The position numbers and the translations under genes are program-made. The notes beneath the pieces are model-generated. The model had not been told where the DNA came from, searched no databases, and was given only the letters and a program-made list of their open reading frames with translations. From Rostrohypoxylon terebratum (lineage: Eukaryota; Ascomycota; Sordariomycetes; Xylariales; Hypoxylaceae), in NCBI GenBank assembly GCA_022497145.1, contig MU385855.1, positions 496,001 through 560,000 on the forward strand: 64,000 nucleotides of DNA, read 5' to 3'. How positions within the stretch are numbered: the first letter of the stretch is position 1; the number at the start of each line of letters is the position of its first letter. Below are positions 23,629 through 35,700 of this stretch, piece after piece.

Positions 23629-25340
23629 GATGTTATAGTGGGTTAAAATTCTCTGTAATCTCAGATTTTTCAACTTTTCAACTCCGAATTTTCAAGATGT
23701 ATCTAGCCGACAGGACTGGAAAAGCACAGAGGAATTTCTATACACAAGATCCGAGGGGCACAATGGGTTGATACGTCACTTTCACTTGCGAATTAGTAAG
23801 TTGCCCCGAAACCTGTAAGACTCGCCTTATGTATGTGTGTATGTAGGTATGTATGTATGTATGCCTGCGATTATCGTGACATCCATCCATCTTGGCTCCA
23901 CCCCTGAATGCGACCCAGTCTTACTATCTTCTGGGTAGGCATGTCTTCCGCGACAGGAGTTATGCAAGATACTGCTGATAACGACCAATTGCTACGCGCC
24001 CTGTAGGCCATGAATCTGGCAGGTATGACATGTCGCCGGGCAGGTACACCAGATAGCATGTAATGTTGACTCGTGTGCAGTAGAAAACGGAGATATGCGG
24101 GCGAGAGTGAGTCAACCGAACCTAGGTTTCAGGGAGCCTTATTGTTATGCTGGAAGTCGTCGTACTGTTATAATCTTACGTGATGATCTACGCATGCTTA
24201 ACTCAGCAGGACTTAGTAAGGAGACGACAATTTTTCGGCATGAATTCTATAGGGGAGTACGAATATTGTAGACAGCTATAGTGATATATAATACCTGATA
24301 AACCATATCAAACGGGTCTTTCGGTAGCCTTGGCCTTTACTAGAGGTATGCTCGCAACATTGAAGTGGCGGTATAAACGCACCTGCTTAAGTCCTGTCGG
24401 AGTTATGTACTTCAAATCCTCCTATACATGGGTCCTTCGAACTGCTGACCTATCACAAACCCTGGAGCGATATCACCCTGGGCTTATACAGCAACCTTGG
24501 AAGTCTAAAACCAGAATATCTATGCAATGAAGACGCTTTTCCGGGCCATGGGACTGAAAATAATCAGCCCATACTCCTGTAAGACGATGTCATGGGAGTT
24601 GCGGATCTTACCGTGACTTGTTCCAAGATTTAACCTAGGGTATAGAAACCTATCGCCGCAATTCATACAGGCGTAAGTTCAAAATGGCCTTGTGGGCTTG
24701 GCCAAAGGTGGTAGTCTACGGAAACAAAGACACATGAGGTCGAGATAAAGTTAGATGCATAGATGTGGAGATGGTTACATGTCCAATACTAAAGTTACCT
24801 ATTAAAAGGGGTAACCTCAGGGGATGTTCGGTGCTATAGCGCACTCCACAAATTATAGTTTTAATTTGGTGGGTCGTATTATAGAGGCTTTCAATACTTG
24901 CCTATACTTGTCACCATCACGCCCTTACTCCCTTGCGTCCTTGACTGCCTAGGTAATTTGGATGGATGTAAGATTTTCGAGGTGATGAGAGCAGATTGCG
25001 TATACACGAGGAAAGAGTGATAAAAATGAGAGAAATTTATCATTCGGGATTTCCTCTAGCATGTCCTATCACAATAGTCCACGCAATCACTCACTAAAAA
25101 TCTCAATCAGAAAAAATATGACTTCAATTCAATATCAGGTATGGATTCGTGATCAACTTTAGTGCTATGCTACGCACATGGAGAATTATGCTGCTACTCC
25201 TAAGCAGCCCCGCGCCCAGAAACGCCTTGCTATTACCGCCTTGCAAAAAATCATCTCATCGTCGAATTTCGGAACCCTGAATCCACCGCGCAGAAGCCTG
25301 AGAATATAGGAGAGATAGGCCATTCCGTGGATGTTCCTTA
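23629..25340. other. Intergenic region upstream of the GMC gene
   Basis: This 1.7-kb stretch lies between the GMC start and the dug3 stop, both minus-strand. A TATG microsatellite occupies about 23828-23862. The remainder is AT-rich without a convincing open frame. Confidence 0.6.
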
Positions 25341-27052
25341 CTATAGGGACATTCCGAGGACGCGTGCTGCCTTCTCTGAAGTGGTGTAGTCAGGGGCTCG
25401 GGACAAGGTGCTCTGAACAGGGCTGTCCGGCATCGGTAGCTCCGTATCCACCTGGTGATCCGCGGGATGCGGCTGTTCTCCGAAATTAAGAGAGCGACGC
25501 TTTCTCTTGATATTGCCTTGAGAAGGATGCTTGGGTCCGATGATAGGTCGATTTGGTGGGGGAGGAGGGGGATCGCTAGGAGGGAGACGGATGTCCGAAG
25601 CCAGGCTGGACTCTGCATACGCGAGCGAGGTCTTGGGCCGGATCGGTAACGAAGGGCCCTCCGGTGTTCGGCTTCGTCCAATGCCAGCAGGAATTAGGTG
25701 TCCGAGAATACGCTTCTGACTTTCGAGATCAATACTTGGGGTAGAAAGAGGACTGGCCACACGTGCAGCCGCCTTCTCATTGGTGGTAAGGCCTTTGGTC
25801 TGTGCAAACGCTGAAGAGCGCTGGTGGTAGGGGTCACGGTCAGAGAAGGCATCGATGATGGGGTTGACCATGACTGTTTGACCGTGGATAGTCAGGACGG
25901 AGTTGGTGGGGACATTAACCCAATTTTCTAGATATCTTATTAGCATAATACATAGCAGCAGAGATGCAGGTAAATAGGCTCGTACCTCGTTCGAACGTAA
26001 GGGGTTCGCTGGCAACGAGAACAATATCTGCTCCTTTATCCCTTCGCTCCATCTGGTAGTCATGATCGTTCGAGTTGGAAGGGGTGGATGGCTTGGTCTC
26101 CCACTGTGTACCCGAAGAATAATACAAGCTAGCCGCTTGGTCGGTCTTGCTGCTCACGTATCTTGTGCAAATGATGCTGTGGCCATCTGTAACGGCGAAG
26201 TTCAGGAGACTTCGGGTATCGACGTTCTCGCTCTGGATGATGCTCTCGGGGATTGCCATGGTCAGTTCGTTGATGACCTCGATCGTCTGCAGGAGAGCCT
26301 TGCGCATCACGCTTGGGCCAAATCCATTCTTCGGTTCGGAGCTGGGGTTGACGCCCAGACGCTCGAGACGATCGCAGAATAGGGCAAATGCCCACTCGCT
26401 ATCGGTTCCACCTTGGACGCACAGGTACCACTTGTCGTGCAGTCGTTCGCCGAGCCTTCGCTTGATGTGCTTCCAGCCACCTAGTCCTCCATTATGCATA
26501 AACATCAGGCTTCCATGATAAAACGGATGGCAGTTATCTTCGCTGAGAGAGCCCTCGGTAGTAGCTCGAACATGGGCGAATACCAGTCGTGACGCTGTCT
26601 TGGAGGCGATGCGGTGGAGGTTGGTGCAGTTCCAGGCCGGGATGGTCGAGGTGAAGATGCAGGGAGCAGCACCTAGCTTCGGGTCGGTATAGAATCCTAT
26701 TCCGAAACCGTCCGCATTGTTCTGGCCGCGTCGTGTATCCTGTAGAACGAAGGGCAGAGGTTAGTCATACTGGTGTTCTACATGGATGTCGTATGTGGAA
26801 CTGGTGATAGATAACATGATAAAGGTACAGTGTAACAACTTGTAACAACTTGTAACAACTTATAACAACTTACTAGTCGGAGTCGGGAGTCGAAAGATTG
26901 CTTTAGGATGGAATGGGTCGGGTCGAGGATGAGCTTGGAGAGTAAGATCTCGTCGCTACCTCTATAGACCTAAATGATCGTCAGTTGGATGTCTTCTTGT
27001 CTTCTATGGTTTGCGACCGCTAGATAGGATAAATTACCAGAAAGCGGCACAT
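25341..27052 (-). CDS. dug3: Dug3-type class II glutamine amidotransferase (glutathione degradation)
   Basis: Four exons (27052-27038, 26969-26874, 26739-25986, 25927-25341) give 483 residues. The first exon is only 15 nt and encodes MCRFL, with the N-terminal-nucleophile Cys2 expected after Met removal. The next exon gives VYRGSDEILLSKLILDPTHS and later parts show RRGQNNADGFGIGFY, VFAHVRATTEGSLSEDNCHPF, LMFMHNGGLGGW (the Ntn amidotransferase core) and ENWVNVPTNSVLTIHGQTV, as in yeast Dug3. Dug3 with Dug2 cleaves the gamma-glutamyl bond of glutathione in the cytosol, and Dug1 then splits Cys-Gly. Yeast Dug3 is about 357 residues; the extra length here is a Pro/Ser-rich, disordered C-terminal tail with a PPPPPP run and a basic KRKRRS patch. 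No dug2 or dug1 is nearby. Intron 2 carries four 10-bp tandem units. Confidence 0.9.
26830..26870 (+). repeat. Tandem 10-bp repeat, four units
   Basis: Four consecutive copies of TGTAACAACT (the last with A for G) lie inside the second intron of dug3, next to its donor. The array would be transcribed in the antisense sense (AGTTGTTACA) and could affect branch-site choice; that is inference. Confidence 0.9.
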
Positions 27053-28820
27053 CTTCGACACGCATGTGGCGGGATCAATTGGGCTGCAATCTGCAATCGA
27101 CGAAAAAGGTTGGAAAGGTATGGAAGGGTAGAAGGGTAGAAATCAAAGAGTACCGGGAGCCATGAAATGGTTAAACATAAAATATAGAATTGAGTTTGTT
27201 TCCTTGTCGAAGGGTGGAGGAAGTTGTGAACACGTTATATTATGTGGTTGCCTTTTTCTTTTTCTTTTTCGTTTTTCTTTTTTACCGTGAGTCGTAATAT
27301 GATTAGGTAGTTATGTATTTTACTTTTCTGTTGCAGTCGCAGTTGGCGTGCATAGATTACAGGATTGCGAGATCGCTGTTTTGGCTGTGGAATTTCTTGG
27401 GAAGTCGGGAGCCTTGAATCTCTCGGTCTTGCCTAGCGTTGGGAAAGGGAAAACCCAATCCCTGATGGTAAAAAAGCCTGGTAAACGGCAAGCGGAACCA
27501 GCTGAACGGTAGGGTAGTTTGGCAGCTGCAGCTTTCCGGGGCACGGGTACCTGTATGGACAAGGACTTTTTATGGAACCTAAAAGCCTAGAAAACGTGCT
27601 GTGATTAGCACATCCATACTTCCAGGGCTTGTTTTAGTCGAAATCTGGGGCACAGCTGCTACCCAACGTTTCTATGGTGTATCCATTAGTATCCATAGCG
27701 CAATAACGACCAATTAGACGCTATCCATAGATGCATTGTCTGAATAGGGGTTGCAATATCCACTGTACGTGCGCTATCCCAGTCATCCATAAATTCCCTT
27801 TGTCTCTTATTCCAGGGTTGCTTCCATTCCCTTTGTGTTCTCAAACTGATTCACGTCAACTTGCCGATTGTTTCACTCATCCAAACCGCTGGAGTTTTTG
27901 GTGTGGGCGAGATCGTGTCTCACACAACACCAGTCTTGTTTGACAGCGCGGTATCAACGGCAATCGACCCAAGGATATGGAAAATCTCGTATGCTTGGAC
28001 CATTTCAACTTGGAATGTTTGTTTGCCTCAACCGATCGGTTGTCTCCGTTTTCTCAATTATGCTGCCGCTTGCCTTGCCTTACCCCATTATACACAAGTT
28101 AACCGAGCGCCACATCACTGCCAAGTAGATGGGGATGTCCCAGAAACACTGTAATGCCAGCCCTATATACATGATGATAAGATCCTAACCCATGCATTGA
28201 CATATACTCCGCCTAATATTGCCTTCTAAATACAAGTAATCCCTTTGTTGATCTTAGTGTTTGTCAATTAATATATCAATGCCGAATCGCTTGATGAGAG
28301 TATTAAGCGAAGGATCTTTCATTATGCCTGACGGCCCGAGGGCTTCTATTGATGTTATTTTAGATAAGCAAATACACACTCCAGTCTTGATCGGCATATT
28401 CGGATCAGAAATCAATTAGCATAAACATCAGAGCGTCAATCTATGTCAGAAACGCTAAGTATTGTTAGGACTCCTTCGTATTGAATTGGTAATTGGTAAA
28501 TTCTTTATACATGTTGAGATAAGACGCCCTTACATGCCACTAATCGGTGATCACCGTCCCCGCTAACTCTCGCATATGTGCAAACTACAACACTTTCCAG
28601 CCGCCAATTAGAGCTATCTAGAGAAAATTTAACGAGAATATCAGCTTGCCACCGTCAAGCTCCATGATTTGCAAACACTCATCCAAAGTTCTTTGTCAGG
28701 ACCTTACGAGAACCATGGGCGTGGATTGTTCTCTTGTTTCAAGTGTGCCGCGCTCGCGGTACCCAAACCCCAGAATTAAATTCTAATCCAGCTACAGTTC
28801 CAAGGAAAAAGGGGTAGAAT
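27053..28820. other. Intergenic region between dug3 and the cystinosin gene
   Basis: This 1.8-kb gap holds the dug3 promoter and the 3' end of the cystinosin gene. A CTTTTT-type pyrimidine run lies at about 27250-27285 on the plus strand. Open frames on both strands near 27320-28150 have no family features and I do not call them. Confidence 0.6.
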
Positions 28821-29727
28821 CTAATCTAATCTCCGGCTACCGTCGCCCCTCTCAAGAAGCGAATCGCGCTCGCCGTCCCTATCCGAGCCATCGTCGTGGT
28901 AAAGTACGTAGTGCTGCGTCATGAACACCAGATCGTACAGCATGCTCACGTTGCCGAGCGCAAACTTGACCGGGTTACCGGTGATGCCCGACCAGTCGCC
29001 CTGCAGCCAGGAATCGATGGCGATTTGCGCGATGCTCAGGATGCCGCCGAGGAAGTCCAGCAGGATCTGCCCGATGCTCCAGCCCTTGGTGCTGCGCTGC
29101 CGGAAATTGTACAACAGCTGCGGCGCGTACTTGACTAACGTGATCAGCAGTTTGACGTAGGAGAGCGTGTAGATAACATCGAGCCACGCCCACGAGGTCT
29201 TCGGGTCCGCGTCGGGGGGCACGGACGCGACGATGAGGATGATGATGCCGACGGCGACGACGGACCCGCTCATGATTCCGAGGATGAGACGTGACGGCTT
29301 AGTACCGGGAGCATGGTCGAATCCCCATATCGAAGGGAAGAAATACTGAGTTGTCAAAATCGTGCAGATCACGAACGCGTGAGCGGCGAAGACGATATCG
29401 TTGACTGCAACGGCCGGCGTGTGGTCATGGTTACGGAGAGCATACTGGTGCCGTATGACCGGAGACGAGTAAAATACGGTATTATATATGAGATAAGTAA
29501 GAAACCCTGAGCAACGTTAGACGAAATGGTGGTAATAAGTAGGTAGTAGCCGGGATGTGGATTGAGGTACCTAGAGTATTGATAAAGGGAAAGTCTACGG
29601 TAGTACCGGAGGTCGACTTTCTCCGAATGTTCAATAAAGGCTGGGAATAGAAAGATAGCGACCAGGAAAGCGTATATATCCATCCGAATAGAGCGGAGAG
29701 GAACTCCAGGAAACTCATAGTTTTCAT
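28821..29727 (-). CDS. Cystinosin-family lysosomal/vacuolar cystine transporter (Ers1-like)
   Basis: Two exons (29727-29571, 29506-28821; 64-nt intron) give 280 residues; an ATG at 29718 would give 277. Two PQ-loops are visible: SWSLSFYSQPLLNIRRKST in exon 1 and VKYAPQLLYNFRQRSTKG in exon 2, each followed by a hydrophobic helix, with seven helices expected. Between them lie NDIVFAAHAFVICTILTTQYF and ILGIMSGSVVAVGIIILIVA. The end, HYVLYHDDGSDRDGERDSLL, is a polar tail with an acidic dileucine-like sorting motif (ERDSLLE). Cystinosins export cystine with protons from the lysosome or vacuole; yeast ERS1 is the homologue. The 12-residue match around LLDFLGGILSIAQI is typical of the family. It may share a sulfur/glutathione theme with dug3, but the 1.8-kb gap gives no evidence of co-regulation. 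Confidence 0.9.
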
Positions 29728-30513
29728 CCGGTTAAAGAGCGCTTGGCGTACAGCGCAATGGTTGAAAAATCAGGTAACGCGGCTCCTCGCTTTAACATCC
29801 GGACTACGGCATAAAATGACGTAATAATGGATGTAACAGAAATGTTCTATTATATCGCCTGACTATTAGGTACCTAGGACCTAGGTAGGTATACGCTGTA
29901 AAAAGTTCCAAGTTCTAGTTGTAGTTGCCTAGATTTTAAGTGAACGATTGGAATTCCAAGCGGCATTCTATCCATATTATTCCTTACCTAGTAGATAAGA
30001 ATTTAGTGGGGGTTGGGAGGCGATGACCTCGGAACTCGTGATTAAAGCTTTAGATTAAGCGGCCGGTGTTTCGGAACTCTGGCACAGAATTGCGCCATCG
30101 TTGGCGCTGGGAAGAAGCAGTTTTTAGGGATAAGCTGATATGTGATCTCTTTATCAAAACTACTCGTTATGAGAATATATATCATAACCTAAGTCCTAGG
30201 ACCTAAGTGCATAACAACTCATCTAATACGTCAATCCTCATATTATTATATCATAGATTTGGTAAGCATTTCCCCCTATTCTTACAAAGCAAAATTGTAC
30301 GCAGTAAATAGGTGTAAGTTGATGTCACAAATACTATCACTCTATATTATATCGTTACTCATCCATTCATGGATTCGTTCGTTTGCGATAATTCCCGAAA
30401 TTATGCTCAACAGTCTAGAGCTGGTGAGTCAACATAGGGCCTAGGCTACTTCGTCTTCCAGGTAAACAACAGCCAAACTCTTTGAAAATTTACCCTTCCT
30501 TGAGATATGATAC
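29728..30513. other. Intergenic spacer with CCTAGG/GGTACC motif
   Basis: This 786-bp spacer between two minus-strand genes holds the promoter of the cystinosin gene and the 3' end of the next gene. The palindrome-rich run GGTACCTAGGACCTAGG is at 29870-29886 and a related run CCTAAGTCCTAGGACC lies near 30187-30203. Confidence 0.6.
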
Positions 30514-32765
30514 TCAGTCAATGGAAACGCAATTACCATATTGATATAGCATCTTTCCTACGACGACATAACCTCCGAATCCAGGGATCCCATAGATGCA
30601 TACGAGAGACAAAAACGCCGCTATGAAATAATGTCTCGACGCCTGAGGATCTAAATTTTGTCGCTCTTCCTTGTCAAATCCAAAGACCGTAAGCAATGTC
30701 TTCAATGAGGGAAGAGCCACAATGTTCGGGCCCACGAGGAATCCAAATGCGATCCACATCATAGTCCACACACGCTGAGCTGTGGTGCTACCACCCTTCT
30801 GGAAACCAGATATTCCGCCAATAATAGCAATAATTATGCCGGTGATGAGGAGGTTGATGAAGTGCATAACTCCGATCCCAATTATCCCACCATATTTGAT
30901 TCTGGAGCGCTGATGGAGAGGAAGTTTGCTTATCTCGGATATCCCTGGGGCAAAATCGTTCTCGGCAGGACGTGTTCTCTTAAAGTTGCCACAGCTTGGA
31001 ATCAACAAGATAGGTTGAGGTTTGGGCTCTTCGTCTGATTGAAGCGCTCCGACACCTCGCATCCTAAGCTCGATCGGCGCATCAGAATCCGTAATAGGAT
31101 TCCCGTCAGCCCCTATTCCAGTAGCCTTCTTTTCATCGCCAATGTGTAGTTGAGATTGCGTTGGTGGGGTGATTTCGTCAGCAGTGTCGGCAGTGTCGGC
31201 AGTGTCGGTTGGCTCGATTTTATTTGTCGACTCGGTGTTCGATAATTGCCGTACCACCGCATCCGATGACGAATATTTGACATTCGTCAACCCGATGCGA
31301 CCACCTTCCATAGATACAAAAGAGCCAGAGAAGTCGTTGGGAATTCCATGGTTCCAAGCGGAATGATTATCCGGGACAATCTCACCAACTTCGCCGTCGA
31401 TCACAGCCCCTCTCTTCCTCGCCTCCTCCATGATATCGGACCTAACCATGTATAGAGATGCATACTCAGGAGTCACTAAATTTCCCGTGAGGTTGATAAT
31501 TGACATGACTAAGTATGGTGTTACCGTCAAACCAAAGGCCGCATAACCGTATTGATCTAGCTGGTCTCCACGGGTGCGGTATAAAGTGAAAGACGCATAC
31601 AATGTCTGCAAGATGGCGACCACAGCCTTAATTATGCTGAATGATGCAGATATTGTACCCTCGAACCTTTCGATAAGCTCGTTGCCCTGTCCTGAACTTA
31701 AAGGTTTCGCTGGCCTCACTTCTGCGTGTCGAGGGACGAATGCGAGTGTGTAGCCTTTCGGAAGCTTGCAAGTACCATGCACCTCGCGACCCCAGGGAAC
31801 CCATGGATACACTTCCAACCTTGAAATAATGTTAGTAAAAGCTTAATGTGATACAGATTTTCGCCGGGGTTCTTAAGTATCGAACAAAAGGACGAATTTT
31901 CGCGGTTTTATCTTGGGTTGAAACTTGTATAGTAGGTACTTTTGTGCTGGGTTGGCGATGGGGTCATTTTCAGAAACCTTACTAACATTCTTTGAGGGGG
32001 GAAAGTGTACAGTGTATCCGAATACATCCAATAGATCTTTGAGCATTGATCCAGCCATGGTGGCATCCATACACTCGTAGCAACGGGTTCTTCGAGCTGG
32101 CGGCTATTATGTTGTGTTAGTTGTGTTAAGCGACAAGGGCTTGCAACAGGATCTTACAGATCGTTCAGCTCCGCGTCAGGCTTGCCATTGAAGCTGACGG
32201 ACAGAGGATAATTATTCTTAGCTTCTATTCAATAGATTAGCAGGCATGCTACTCATAATTTCAATTTCACCCGAAAATGGTATTTACCTTTCGCCTTTTC
32301 TAGTCCCATATAAGATAAACCTTGGATCGATTCGCCAGGCATTGGTCTCCATTCCGGGGTCCTGACCAGCATGCAAAGCGCACCTGATCTCGCAGCTCTT
32401 TGCAGGGGCGATTTCTCAAGCACCGCGCATCGGAAAATAGCGTTAAGACCCTTCATAACTCCAGCTTGGGGAAACAGTAAAACGGCGATCGAGTTCACGA
32501 TCCTATCCGAGATTGGTTCGCCCGGAGACACTCTAACCGTGGCAGCATGCGCGACATAGTTCCCAAGATAGAATAGCGCGACATCCGTCCAGCTAGCTGG
32601 TGTACAAATGAGATCGGGCGATCCGTGATTGCTCACATTCTCAGGTAGCACGATCGTGGTGTTCTGTCTTCGAGTGACAGGAAAGCAGGCGGCTAGGAAG
32701 GCGAAAAATGAGATTTGCAGTCCGAAATGCAATGCCCAACGTGTCGTGGGTTTAAGCCTATCCAT
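30514..32765 (-). CDS. Fungal multi-pass membrane protein of unknown function
   Basis: Four exons (32765-32288, 32224-32158, 32103-31987, 31819-30514) give 655 residues with matching phase at every join. A signal-anchor-like hydrophobic stretch (LHFGLQISFFAFLAACF, about 12-28) starts the protein. Later come hydrophobic segments at DVALFYLGNYVAHAAT, SIIKAVVAILQTLYASFTLY, LTVTPYLVMSIINLTGNLV, and three near the C-terminus (GVMHFINLLITGIIIAIIGG, WIAFGFLVGPNIVALPSL, YFIAAFLSLVCIYGIPGFGG). The middle is a long polar loop with a tandem Thr-Ala-Asp stretch encoded by 9-nt repeats. I do not recognise a named domain; multi-helix proteins of this general build are common and unnamed in Pezizomycotina. 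The ends are well defined by the first ATG and stop. Function is not inferred. Confidence 0.75.
31181..31208 (+). repeat. In-frame 9-bp tandem repeat, three units
   Basis: Three exact copies of GCAGTGTCG lie within exon 4 of the membrane-protein gene and encode repeated Thr-Ala-Asp triplets on the minus strand. Being a multiple of three, the array can vary in copy number without breaking the frame. Confidence 0.9.
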
Positions 32766-35700
32766 CTTCGTTTGTCTTCGGTCCTCACGTTAGGATTGCT
32801 GTGTCGTTCCATACCTAGCATTGTGAAAGTCGCTCGGGTTTGTCGACATTTTTATCGTCGACCGTAAAGAAGCAGGCTGCGAAGATGGAGGCATGGTCGG
32901 CGAACATACAGCTTCAGCCGCTAGATACTGTAGATACATGCCCTCAATTCGTTAACAGTGAAGATGCCCTTGAAAATATTGAAAAATTAGTGGAGGCGGC
33001 CTTCCCGTTTTGGCTTTGTCCTGCATGGGAATTAAGTCGAAACGGTTAAGCTTCCGGCACATCTCCGCGTTAGCTGAAGGATTGCATAAGTACCTAGTCA
33101 AATTGTAATTTTTCAAATATTTGACGGCATCCAGGTATTAAGTACGCCTACCTAGTACGGACCGAACCGCGCTTTAAACTAGGTCACCCGCGACTACGTC
33201 GTAGATGTTGTTCTAGACCAAGTATTACATCGCCCAGTATCCTCGCGTGCCACAAGATAATTCCCGGCGACGATCCGGATTCCCGACAAAAATAGTCGGG
33301 AAGCCTTGTTAAGGGTGGTTGAGTTTTCTTCTTGTTCTAATCGGTGATCTAGACCGACTCATTTGGGCGAGGCGACCGTGTACCTGCGACTAATGATAAG
33401 TTGACAAGAGTCTCAGCAAAGCCCTGTAAAATGAAGCTTCATAACGACCGAAGGTCAGATCATACTATTTAGTGTTGAGCATCAAAAGAGGTCACAATCC
33501 CAACGGCCTGCTGATATTGGTACCGTAGGGATGTGTGGGGAATGAGCTCATGCAGGGGCTTCAAGTGACAACGTTGAAAATACGAACCGGGTTCCTATTA
33601 ACTCATCACTGAGGTATAAGTACCTAGTAGGTAGTAGGCTGGAGGTCCTAGATAGAAAATCTATAACGGCAAGGCCCTTCCGAGTTTAGCCTACCGGTAG
33701 GTAGGTAGGTAGGTAGGTAGGTAGGTACCTATGAAGGAGGCACCATTAAGATACTCCTGTTCTATTATGGCTAGTAATAATATCAGGAATCTTCGAAGTG
33801 GCAATATGTTCTCGGATGTCAACTATTAAGAGCAGGCTAATGATTCGACACTTTTTCCGCATTCCAGGGACCAGGATTGGGTGGGGATGAGATCTACATA
33901 ATGTGCGACAAGGTACCTAGTAGCCACCCTGCCGCCTTGCTTTTCTAGGTAACACACAATCCTCTTATCTCAAAATCCTTCAAGCCTTGCAAGAAGAGAT
34001 AGATACTATGTAGGTACCTAACTGGCGGTGTCATATTGTTTGCCTATCTCAAGCCAAGGTATAGGTAATACTAAGTAGCGCATGCCGATTCAGATGATTA
34101 GATATCCCCCGGGATATCCGGTATACAATACTTATGCCATTGAACTCCCCTACTTCTCCCATCCATGCTTTTCCCCACCTATTGCAACAGCCACTAGCGC
34201 GAAGAAGTAGATGCAGTGCCAGTCGCGGCACCGTTCCGCCTCCCGGAGGTTTGCGGCTGAGTGCGCGACAGTCCCAGACGCCCACTCTGATTAGCCCTCG
34301 GTATCGAACTTCTCGTCTGCTCTGGGGGAAGTGATACTATAGTCGGACGATGCGAACTACTATATTCATAAATCAGTGAAGTTGTGGTGATGGTATGAGT
34401 GAAATCTTCATACTGATGCTTCGACCCGCCTGAGGATGGAAAACCACACATCGAAGATTGGGTTGCGATCTTCGACCGCCAACCTGCGTAACGAATGGAT
34501 AGACAGTTGGTTTTGGGATGGTATTATAGCTTCAGTCGTAGAAACTTGCCATGTCTAGGCAGAGATGGCGTGGAAGCTCGACTCATAGTAGATCGTGGCA
34601 GTTTTATAATTGGCTTGCTTGGGAAATGAGCTTGACAAGATTTGCAACTATATTACGCCCGATACTCACCTTGTAGGACCCATTACACTACTGCGTCGAA
34701 GACGCACGATCATTTTAGTCTCTTGAACTGCTTGAATACCCAGTCTTTGGCAACAATGACTAACCTTCACCCTGGGAGATGGCATCAACGGTTTCCAGGT
34801 CAGTGCTCAACCGGAAGTCGGAACGGTATCCGCTTTAGATATCTTTAGGCGCTTACGTAGCTCTTCACCACGGATACTCACTAGGTTGGTAGTGAGAATA
34901 TTCATATGCCAACCTACTAGGTACCTACCTAGGAGAGATCATGGAATATCATCTTCCTTATAATCTTGCGGCGTATTTGGCGAGCATTCCATTTCCCATC
35001 GATTGCAGATTTTTCGACTTGGTTCAAGGCCGCCACCCCCCCTACCTCCTTAGCCCTCATTCATCGGCCGGCCGATTACCTTACACAGAGAACATATACT
35101 CATTAAACAGGGTTCATGATCTGTTAACTAAATAGATTGTATTATTTTCGTTGGCTCAAAGACTCCCAACGCGTCGGCCGCATAGTAATGGACCAATGGA
35201 TGTTCACATAGATGTCTGGCCTACTAGAGCCTCAATATATGCAAGTACCTGATGTTACTACTATGTAGGTGACCCGTTTCCAAGTTAGAGCAAGGTACCA
35301 AAGTACCTAGGTCCTAGGTCCTACTAGGTAGGTACGTAGTACCTATCTTACTTACATGTAGCGTCGTTAGTGGGGACTCCGATACCCTAAAAAGGAAGAG
35401 TTCTAGGGACGCTCGATTGCCTCGAACCTCTATATACGTCAGCACTTGTATGTGCCTGGCCATTTTAGTACAGCGAATACCACGTATCTCAAGATTACCG
35501 CAATGTTGCTAGAAGGGTTACTGTTCATTGCTCCATGTTTATATCCGAAGAACGTGATGCTATTTCAGGTAGAACGTGAGCGTAACCAGTTGATCTTGAT
35601 CAGGAAACAATCTGTTAATACTCCAAGCTCATTTTCTTTGAGTGTTCCAGAACCAGAACCACTGTCGGCGGAGACCTAAACTTTTAAAGCAGGGTCTAAG

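Noticed and set aside
21660..32765. A metabolite or sulfur-metabolism cluster (GMC enzyme, dug3, cystinosin, membrane protein)
   Set aside because: No backbone enzyme, mixed housekeeping genes and wide spacing; the shared cystine/glutathione theme may be chance.
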